Shown here piece after piece: positions 57,416 to 64,000 of a stretch of DNA of 64,000 nucleotides. Source of the DNA: Pseudomonas rhizoryzae (lineage in GTDB: Bacteria; Pseudomonadota; Gammaproteobacteria; Pseudomonadales; Pseudomonadaceae); assembly GCF_005250615.1 (NCBI RefSeq), contig NZ_SULM01000006.1:248001-312000 (forward strand), read 5' to 3'. A program made the translations under genes and the position numbers. The notes under the pieces are model-generated. The model was given only the letters and a program-made list of their open reading frames with translations. It had not been told where the DNA came from and did not search any database. Position 1 is the stretch's first letter. Every line of letters begins with the position of its first letter.

Positions 57416-60400
57416 TCAGACCTTTTCCACGTTCACCAGGAACGACTTGAATTCCGGTGTCTGGGTGTTGGCGTCGCCCACGAAGGGGGTCAGGGTGTTG
57501 GTGAGGAATCCCGGGCGGGCTACGCCCTTGAAGCCCCAGTGGATGGGAATGCCGACGTGGTGCACGGTGCGCCCCTCCACCTGCAGCCCGTGCATGCGCT
57601 TGGTCACCACCGCCACCGCCTTGATGTAGCCGCGCTTGGAGCTGACCTTGACCCAGTCGCCGGCCTGGATGCCGAGTTCGGTCGCCAGGTCCTCGCCGAT
57701 CTCGACGAACTTCTCCGGCTGGGCGATGGCGTTGAGCCGCGCATGGGTGGTCCAGAAGTGGAAGTGCTCGGTCAGCCGGTAGGTGGTGGCCGCATAGGGG
57801 AATTCCTCGCGGGTGCCCAGCCGCGCCCGGTCGCCGGGGAAGATCCGCGCCGCCGGGTTGTTCTTGGCCCGTGGGTTGTCCGGGTGCAGCGGGTTGTGGT
57901 CCAGCGGCGACTCGAAGGGCTCGTAGTGCTCCGGGAAGGGCCCCTCGGCCAGCAGGCTGCCGCCGAAGAAATGCGCGACCCCCTCCTGGTTGAGGATGAA
58001 GGGCCCGGCCTTGGCCGAAGGCGGCGAGGTCCAGGGGAAGTCGGGGATGTCGGCGCCCGCCCAGCGCTCGCCGTTCCACCAGATCAGCCGCTTCTCCGGC
58101 GCCCAGGAGGTCCCATCGGGCCGGGCACCGGCGCGGTTGTAGAGGATGCGGCGGTTGAGCGGCCAGGACCAGGCCCAGCCCAGGGTCATGCCGATATTGT
58201 AGGGATCGGCGTTGTCGCGCCGGTCCATGTTGTTGCCCTGGCGGTTGTAGGAGCCCGAGTAGATCCAGCAGCCGCAGGTGGTGCTGCCGTCGTCGGCGAG
58301 GAAGCCGAAGTCGTCGAGCAATTCGCCACGCTTGTGCGAGATGGTGCCATTCGGTCCGGGCAGGTCGGCCAGGGCGCGACCGTTGTATTCCTGGGCGAGG
58401 TCCTCGGGATTGGGCTCCTCCGGATTGCTGTAGGGCCAGGTGAGGTTGAGGATGGGATCGGGGAAGGCGCCGCCCTCGTCGCGATACATCCCCTGCAGGC
58501 GATGGAACAGCCCGGCGAGGATGGCCACGTCCGGCCGCGATTCGCCCGGCGGCGGCGCGGCGCGCCAGTGCCACTGCAACCAGCGCGAGCTATTGACGAT
58601 GGCGCCGTTCTCCTCGGCGAAGCAGGTGGTGGGCAGGCGGAACACCTCGGTCTGGATCTGGCTCGGGTCCACGTCGTTGAGTTCGCCGTGGTTCTGCCAG
58701 AACTCGGCGGTCTCGATGGCCAGCGGGTCCATCACCACCAGGTACTTGAGCTTGCCGAGCGCCTGGCTGACCTTGTTCTTGTCCGGGAAGGAGGCCAGCG
58801 GGTTGAAGCCCTGGCAGAAGTAGCCGGTGATCTCGCCGTGGTGCATGCGCTCGAAGGTGTGCAGGACGTCGTAGAGCGGCTCGCTGAGCTTGGGCAGCCA
58901 GTCGTAGCACCAGTCGTTGTCCTTGGTCGCCGCCTCGGAGAACCAGGCCTTCATCAGGCTGACGTGGAAGCGCTCGTAGTACTTCCAGTAGGAGACCTCG
59001 CCTTCGCGCAGGGGCTGCTTGGCGCGGCGCTTGATGTAGTCGCGGTATTCCTGCTCTTCGTGGGAGGCCAGGTAGAGATAGCCCGGCAACTGGTTGGAGA
59101 GCAGGCCCAGGTCGGTCAGCCCCTGGATGTTGGAGTGGCCGCGCAGGGCGTTGACCCCACCGCCGAGCATGCCGATGTTGCCCAGCAGCAGCTGCACCAT
59201 GGAGGCGGTACGGATGATCTGGGCGCCGACGGAGTGCTGGGTCCAGCCCAGGGCGTAGAGGATGCTCATGGTGCGCTCGGGGCGCGCCGTCTCGGCGATC
59301 ATGTCCCAGGTGGTCTGGATCTGCTCGCGCGGCATGCCGCAGACGCGCTCCACCAGCTCGATGGTGTAGCGGCTGTAGTGCGCCTTCATCAACTGGTAGA
59401 CGCAGCGCGGATGCTGCAGCGTCGGGTCTTCCTGCACCATGCCGCGCTCGTCGAACTCGTAGCTCCAGCTGGATTTCTCGTAGGCGCGGCGCTTGTCCTC
59501 GCCGAAGCCGGAGAAGAGGCCGTCGTGGAAGCCGTAGTCCTCCTTCACGATGAGGGCGACGTCGGTGTAGGCCCTTACGTACTCATGCTGGATCTGGTCC
59601 GTGGTGAGCAGGAAGTTGATCAGCCCGCCCAGGTAGACGATATCGGTCCCGGTGCGGATATAGGCGTGGTAGTCCGCCACCGCCGAGGTCCGGGTGAAGC
59701 GCGGATCGATGGTGATCAGCTTGGCGTTGTTCTTTTCCTTGGCTTCCACCATCCAGCGAAAGCCCACCGGGTGCGCCTCGGCCGAGTTGCCGCCCATGGA
59801 CAGGATGAGATTGGCGTTGCGGATGTCGACCCAGTGATTGGTCATGGCACCGCGGCCGAACGAAGGGGCAAGACCTGCCACCGTCGGTCCGTGTCACACG
59901 CGCGCCTGGTTGTCGATCGCCAGCATGCCGAGGCTGCGGATCACCTTCTGGGTGAGATACGCCGTCTCGTTGGAACAGGCGGAGGCCGCCAGGAAGCCGG
60001 TGGTGGTCCAGTGGTTGACCAGATGGCCATCGGCGTCATGGGTGACGAAATTCTTGTCCCTGTCCTCCTTCATGTAGCGGGCGATGCGATCCAGCGCCTC
60101 GTTCCAGCTGATGCGCTTCCACTCGTTGCTGCCCGGCTCGCGCACCTCGGGATGGGAGAGGCGTGATTCGCTCTTGATGAAGTCCAGCACCCCGGCGCCC
60201 TTGGGGCAGAGGGAGCCGCGACTGACCGGATGATCCGGATCGCCTTCGACGTGGTAGATGTCGCTGACGGTGTTGATACCGCCATCGCCCCGGCTGTAGA
60301 GCAGCATGCCGCAGCCCACCGAGCAGTAGGTGCAGGTGTTGCGCGTCACCTTGGCGGCAGCGAGCTTGTAGTAGCGGATGGACGCCAGCGCGGGTTCCGG

Positions 60401-60487
60401 GGCGAAGCCGAGCAAGGCCATGCTCGAGGTGGCGACCCCCGCCGTACTGAGTTTGAGGAAGTTGCGGCGCGATACCTTGATCGACAT
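57416..60487 (-). CDS. fdoG: Formate dehydrogenase selenocysteine-containing major subunit (alpha)
   Basis: The molybdopterin catalytic subunit that oxidises formate in the periplasm. In-frame TGA at 59894-59896 encodes selenocysteine (about residue 198) in the conserved context [16 protein letters not shown], so the gene is one frame of 1023 codons, not two pieces. The Tat signal [14 protein letters not shown] (residues 6-19) exports it folded with its cofactor. The [4Fe-4S] cysteines CTYCSVGCG come next. ATG at 60487 starts [10 protein letters not shown]; the nine upstream codons are non-family. Operon order is alpha, beta, gamma, fdhE. Selenocysteine-insertion genes are not in the window. 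Confidence 0.95.
59852..59893 (-). promoter_or_regulatory. Bacterial SECIS-like hairpin for UGA recoding
   Basis: Directly 3' of the UGA the message can fold GGCA / TGCC (59879-59876 with 59870-59867) around the loop GGTCT, over a lower stem CCGA / TCGG (59887-59884 with 59859-59856). The GGUCU loop is the SelB-recognised feature of the E. coli fdhF and fdnG elements. Confidence 0.8.
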
Positions 60488-60746
60488 TTTTCTGGGTAAC
60501 TCCAGGCACATCACGGTAGGACTTCGTCCTGGCCAGGGCCTGGCAGTTCGAGCGAAGCGTCGTCTTTCTTCTTCGAAAACCCATGCAAAATCAGTATTTT
60601 AACGAAGCGGCGGCAGGGCTTCGCCGGGTCTGGGGCAGGCCCTGACGGCAGCTGCGACCTTTCGTCAGACCGCTGCCCCGGCTGACCCCGGGGCGCCGCT
60701 GGAGTAAGGTGGCGGCCTTCATGCCATCTTCGAGAGAGTCTGTCCC

Positions 60747-61196
60747 ATGTCGCTGGAAATCGTCGACCATCCCGCCCTGGAAGTGACCGGCCTGCTGTTC
60801 GAGCCCGGCCAGGGCGAAGACATCGCCGCCCTCTGGCGGCGCTTCGCCGACCGCGCCGGCGAGATCAGCGGCCGCGAAGGCGAGGCCGAATGGTACGGCC
60901 TGAGCTGGCGCCAGGCCGGTACCATGCACTACCTGGCTGCCGTGGCCACCGCGCCGGGCGCCCCGCTGCCCGCCGGCATGGTGCGCCAGGAACTGCCGGA
61001 AGGCCGCTACGCCCGCTACGTGCACCTGGGCACCGCGCCCAGCGTGGCCAAGAGCCTGGGCCGGCTGTTCGCCGAGCTGCTCCCCGCCCGTGGCCTGCAA
61101 CCCCGCCCGGGCGCCTGCTTCGAGCACTACACCGAGGCCTTCACCGGGGTGGACGCCCAGGATTCGCAGATCTACATCTACGTGCCGGTCTACTAA
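60747..61196 (+). CDS. GyrI-like small-molecule-binding domain protein
   Basis: A 149-residue single-domain protein of the GyrI-like/AraC effector-binding (SHS2) fold: MSLEIVDHPALEVTGLLFEPGQGEDIAALWRRF, LPEGRYARYVHLGTAPSVAKSLGRLFAEL and the final SQIYIYVPVY. Stand-alone members bind hydrophobic ligands, some hydrolyse cyclopropanoid toxins, and others inhibit gyrase. No DNA-binding domain. Its stop codon TAA lies in the 5-base duplication flanking the downstream MITE-like element. Confidence 0.85.
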   Translation: MSLEIVDHPALEVTGLLFEPGQGEDIAALWRRFADRAGEISGREGEAEWYGLSWRQAGTMHYLAAVATAPGAPLPAGMVRQELPEGRYARYVHLGTAPSVAKSLGRLFAELLPARGLQPRPGACFEHYTEAFTGVDAQDSQIYIYVPVY

Positions 61197-61197
61197 G

Positions 61198-61381
61198 AAG
61201 CTGTCAACGATCTGCTGCGCGTCGGCCAAACTGCGTTGAAAATGCCCTGGAAGGCCAGCCCCGTCGGAATGCTCATTTACCACTCGTAAACTCGAGCGCG
61301 AGTCCGATCCGCTTCCTCAGGCGTTTTCGCGGGGCCGCCTAGGCCTTGTTTGTCTCTAGCTCGCGAGATCGTGAACAGCTT
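61198..61381. mobile_element. MITE-like element with 16-bp terminal inverted repeats
   Basis: AAGCTGTCAACGATCT at 61198 is matched in inverted orientation by AGATCGTGAACAGCTT ending 61381 (two mismatches). Directly repeated CTAAG flanks it (61193-61197 and 61382-61386), as a 5-base target duplication would. The 184-base inside has no transposase frame. It occupies most of the gap 61197-61489. Confidence 0.65.
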
Positions 61382-61489
61382 CTAAGAAAGCGGATGCCGC
61401 AGCGCGGACAGGACGTTCGTCAGCTGCGGCTTGCCTCGCGGCATAACCCTTTCCAAGCTGGGGATATCGCCCGCAATCCCAGGTGCACG

Positions 61490-62395
61490 ATGTCCCTGCC
61501 CGAGCTCCAGTCCTTCATCGCCCGGCACGAGCGGATCTTCCTGCTCACCGGTGCCGGTTGCAGCACCGATTCCGGCATTCCCGACTACCGCGACCGCGAC
61601 GGCGCCTGGAAGCGTCCGCAACCGGTCACCCTGCAGGCCTTCGTCGGCGACGACCTGCTTCGCCGCCGCTACTGGGCGCGCAGCCTGATCGGCTGGCCGC
61701 GCTTCTGCCAGGCGCGGCCCAACGCTACCCACCAGGCCTTGGCGGCGCTGGAGCGGCGTGGCCAGGTGGAGATGCTGCTGACCCAGAACGTCGACCGCCT
61801 GCACCAGGCCGCCGGCAGCGAGGCGGTGATCGACCTGCACGGTCGCCTCGACCAGATCCGCTGCCTGGGTTGCGAGCTGCGCCTGCCGCGCCAGGAATTC
61901 CAGCAGTGGCTGGGCGAACTCAACGGTGAGTGGCTGCAGCTGGACGCGGCTACCGCACCGGATGGCGATGCCGATCTGGAAGGCGTGGATTTCCTGAGTT
62001 TCCGCGTACCGGACTGCCCGCGTTGCGGCGCCCTGCTCAAGCCGGACGTGGTGTTCTTTGGCGAACACGTACCCGGCGCGCGGGTGGAGCGTGCCTTCGC
62101 CCACCTGGGCCGCGCCGATGCGCTACTGGTAGTGGGCTCGTCGCTGATGGTCTATTCCGGCTTTCGCTTCGCCCAGGCCGCCGCCCGCGCCGGCCTGCCC
62201 ATCGCCGCCCTGGGCTATGGCCGGACCCGCGCGGACGACCTGCTGACGCTTAAGGTGGAAGCCTCCTGCGCCGAGGGGCTGGCCTTTCTGCTGGAACATC
62301 CCGGGGCGGTCGCGCCGGCTCTCAGGCGGGTACTTCCTGACGCCGCGGCGCCCGGCCCAGATGCATCAGCGGACGCTCGATCCAGCGGTAGCTGA
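61490..62395 (+). CDS. cobB: Sirtuin NAD-dependent protein deacylase
   Basis: A 301-residue Sir2-family NAD-dependent deacetylase. NAD site GAGCSTDSGIPDYRDRDGAWK, TQNVDRLHQ, catalytic His in DLHGRLDQIRC, zinc pairs CLGC and CPRC, then PDVVFFGE and VGSSLMVYSG. The FFLTGAGCSTDSGIPDYR form resembles SIRT4-like (class II) enzymes rather than classical CobB. ATG at 61490 removes a spurious leader that would be read through the MITE-like element. Its 3' 74 bases overlap the convergent acyltransferase gene. Confidence 0.88.
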   Translation: MSLPELQSFIARHERIFLLTGAGCSTDSGIPDYRDRDGAWKRPQPVTLQAFVGDDLLRRRYWARSLIGWPRFCQARPNATHQALAALERRGQVEMLLTQNVDRLHQAAGSEAVIDLHGRLDQIRCLGCELRLPRQEFQQWLGELNGEWLQLDAATAPDGDADLEGVDFLSFRVPDCPRCGALLKPDVVFFGEHVPGARVERAFAHLGRADALLVVGSSLMVYSGFRFAQAAARAGLPIAALGYGRTRADDLLTLKVEASCAEGLAFLLEHPGAVAPALRRVLPDAAAPGPDASADARSSGS

Positions 62396-63467
62396 GCATC
62401 GACAGCAGGCAGGCGAGCACCAGCACCGGCGGCAACAGCGCCATGAAGCCGACCGTACCCAGGACCTCGACCGAGCCCAGGTTGAGCAGGGTGAAGAGGC
62501 CATAGAGCAGCAGGCCGTGGGTCAGATAGAGGCTGTAGCTGATCTCGCCCAGTACCTTGAGCCCGCGACTGCGCAGGAGACCGAAGAGGTCGTTGCCGCT
62601 GGCCATGGCGGCGAAGGGCAACGCCAGCGCCAGCATCTGCTTGAGGCTGTAGTCCGGCTGGACCATGGCGTAGGCCACCAGCGCCAGCGACAGCGCCGCC
62701 ACCAGGGGGGTACGCAGCCGTGCCAGCAGCGCTGGCCGATGGGCCTTGAGGAACACCGGCAGGAAACCCAGCAGGAACAGCAGGCCGAAGCGCGCGCCCA
62801 GCACGTGATAGTGATAGCCGGCGGCCACCAGGCCACCCACCAGCAGCGCCGAGATCAGCAGCGGCAGGCCGAAGCCACGGCGATTGAACAATACGGCGAT
62901 GATCGGCAGCGCCAGATAGAACAGCGCCTCGTAGCGCAGCGTCCAGTGGGCGCCGGCGGTCATCCAGCCGCTCTCCTCCAGGCCGTTGAGACTGAAGCCG
63001 GAAAACAGCTCCCAGCTGAGCAGTTCAAGCATGAAGCGCTGGCCGTCGGCGATGACGAAGTGGGTGCGGATCAGGGTGAAGAGCACCACCACCGCCACTA
63101 CGCAGAGATACAGCGGCATCACCCGCAGCACCCGCGACCTCAGCAGCTCGCCCCAGTCCGGCGTGCGGCGATAGACCTTTCCGAAGAACAGGTAGCCGGT
63201 GATCATGAAGAACAGCGAGACCGGCACCACGCCCAGGTTGTAGAGCAGGTCGCTGTCGGGTTCGCGCCATTGGCCCTCGGCCTTGAGGTGATAGGTCAGC
63301 ACGAAATGCAGGCAGACCACGGCGGTGGCGAGGATGCCACGCAGGGCATCCAGCGGCGAGGAACGCGCCAGGGTCTCCTGGGTGAGCAAGGGGCTGCGCC
63401 GCAGGGCGAAGGCCAGCAGCACCAAGGTGCCCAGGTAGAGCGCTATGGGGAGAGCGACGTCAGTCAT
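62322..63467 (-). CDS. Acyltransferase family 3 membrane protein
   Basis: A 381-residue Acyl_transf_3 protein: SPLDALRGILATAVVCLHFVLTYH (the conserved Arg/His), VSLFFMITGYLFFGKV, and about ten hydrophobic segments to a tail YRWIERPLMHLGRAPRRQE. O-acyltransferase for a surface sugar is the likely role. The ATG is at 63467. The end overlaps cobB by 74 bases. Confidence 0.85.
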   Translation of the reverse strand: MTDVALPIALYLGTLVLLAFALRRSPLLTQETLARSSPLDALRGILATAVVCLHFVLTYHLKAEGQWREPDSDLLYNLGVVPVSLFFMITGYLFFGKVYRRTPDWGELLRSRVLRVMPLYLCVVAVVVLFTLIRTHFVIADGQRFMLELLSWELFSGFSLNGLEESGWMTAGAHWTLRYEALFYLALPIIAVLFNRRGFGLPLLISALLVGGLVAAGYHYHVLGARFGLLFLLGFLPVFLKAHRPALLARLRTPLVAALSLALVAYAMVQPDYSLKQMLALALPFAAMASGNDLFGLLRSRGLKVLGEISYSLYLTHGLLLYGLFTLLNLGSVEVLGTVGFMALLPPVLVLACLLSMLSYRWIERPLMHLGRAPRRQEVPA

Positions 63468-63805
63468 ATCCGTGACCTTTTTGACAGGAGCAGGCCGGCA
63501 TCCGCATCCTGGCGACAGGCGCGGAGACCACAGCGAGCGAGAGAAAACGACGACAGCCGGGCAGGCTACCGCGCGGTACAGGACCGTGGGCAGGAGGACC
63601 GGAGCGGAGAGGGAAAGTGGCTAGCGGAAGGATCCGCTTGCCTCAGGAAAGCCTGAGAACGCCCATCAGACAAGTCTTGTTACAGGCGTTCCCTTAGGTT
63701 CGACGTTTCGCTGGCCGCCATCCGCGGCTCTGGCACGCCGCTTCACGGCTGCATGCCGTTCGTCGGCGCCCGTGGTCGAGAGCAGGCAATCCGATCTCGA
63801 CGTTA
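63468..63805. other. Intergenic region, no gene seen
   Basis: About 340 bases upstream of the acyltransferase. Short frames exist on both strands but none has a recognisable protein or ribosome site. Confidence 0.4.
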
Positions 63806-63855
63806 GCCAATGCTGCCTTTTTGGCTGCACTCGCTGCCGAAAAGGCAGCATTGGC
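63806..63855 (-). terminator. 16-bp perfect hairpin downstream of the GH15-like gene
   Basis: GCCAATGCTGCCTTTT (63806-63821) and its exact complement AAAAGGCAGCATTGGC (63840-63855) with an 18-base loop, 31 bases after the stop of the minus-strand gene. The arm ends provide a short T-run in either direction, so bidirectional termination is possible. Confidence 0.6.
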
Positions 63856-63886
63856 CACCAGGGTAGCCCTTGCGTCCAGGCCTGTC

Positions 63887-64000
63887 TCAGGGCGCCAACA
63901 CCCGCGCCACCACCGGGTAGTGATCCCACACCTGGCCGTCCGCCATCGAGCGCAGCAGCTTGACGTATTCGGCGTGGGACCAGGCCAGCGGCGTCGCCGA
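63887..64000 (-). CDS. GH15-type glucoamylase-like protein, C-terminal end only
   Basis: The window's last 114 bases on the minus strand read SATPLAWSHAEYVKLLRSMADGQ to a stop at 63887. The PLAWSHAEYVKLLRS motif is the closing segment of glycoside hydrolase family 15 (glucan 1,4-alpha-glucosidase-like) proteins. Nearly all the gene lies beyond the window, so the exact function cannot be judged. Confidence 0.65.
   Translation of the reverse strand, partial: SATPLAWSHAEYVKLLRSMADGQVWDHYPVVARVLAP

Noticed and set aside
59881-59896. In-frame stop suggesting that the formate dehydrogenase alpha gene is a pseudogene or two genes
   Set aside because: The TGA is at the exact selenocysteine position of the family (NQARV-U-HGPTV), followed by a SECIS-like hairpin, and both sides are intact and in frame.
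57539-60166. An 875-codon open frame antisense to the formate dehydrogenase alpha gene
   Set aside because: Long antisense frames are expected opposite GC-rich genes. The product is low-complexity and the opposite strand is an unmistakable conserved enzyme.

Overview
The window is GC-rich, gene-dense chromosomal DNA from a gamma-proteobacterium, almost certainly a Pseudomonas. The evidence is the family set: azurin, an OprD-type porin, a PA0069-type radical SAM protein, a PA0148-type adenine deaminase followed by a HisN-like phosphatase, a GNAT gene between ureA and ureB, and Pseudomonas-style REP hairpins. I cannot fix the species. No rRNA, tRNA, CRISPR array, integrase or transposase gene is visible.

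Layout. 1-7.5 kb: the 3' part of a GH127 arabinofuranosidase, an acyltransferase, adenine deaminase plus a HisN-like phosphatase, a 0.7-kb dispersed repeat and an ArnT-like glycosyltransferase. 7.5-12.2 kb: pyrimidine-ring catabolism, rutABCDF with divergent rutR. 12.2-20.9 kb: an alpha/beta hydrolase, a GNAT, a chemoreceptor, and the ethanolamine set eutC, eutB and permease with a divergent AraC-family regulator. 21-26 kb: structural urease genes ureD-ureA-GNAT-ureB-ureC (ureEFG are not here). 26-33 kb: cystine transporter TcyP, a small lipoprotein, glutathione peroxidase, azurin, a LOG-family protein and two tandem SDR paralogues. 33-39 kb: quinate/shikimate use: a TetR regulator, quiC (3-dehydroshikimate dehydratase), an MFS importer and an OprD-like porin. 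39-41 kb: an AT-richer PAAR / DUF6402-like / membrane-protein cassette that looks like an orphan type VI secretion effector-immunity module. 41-54.8 kb: a LexA-box-controlled radical SAM protein, an S9 peptidase, a DUF502 protein, a YegD-like Hsp70, several SDRs with LysR or TetR regulators, and an MFS exporter. 54.8-60.5 kb: a selenocysteine-containing formate dehydrogenase-N/O operon (alpha, beta, gamma, fdhE). 60.7-64 kb: a GyrI-like protein, a MITE-like element, a sirtuin, a second acyltransferase and the 3' end of a GH15 glucoamylase-like gene.

A common theme is scavenging of nitrogen and carbon from organic matter (uracil, ethanolamine, urea, adenine, quinate/shikimate), each set beside its own regulator. 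Several regulators sit next to readable operators: a RutR-type site and a sigma-54-like promoter before rutA, a 32-bp near-perfect palindrome between quiC and its transporter, twin TGTA-N8-TACA sites between an SDR and a TetR gene, and a textbook LexA box before the radical SAM gene.

The intergenic DNA is heavily populated by repeats: three 0.65-0.73 kb composite elements with hairpin ends, one of which has its core inverted, at least eleven copies of a GTAGGTTGGGTTGAGC...GCCCAAC hairpin, classical GTAGGAGCGGCC REPs, and GGGAGAGGG-type repeats. Start codons were chosen by ribosome binding sites and family alignment, so several differ from the longest open frame.
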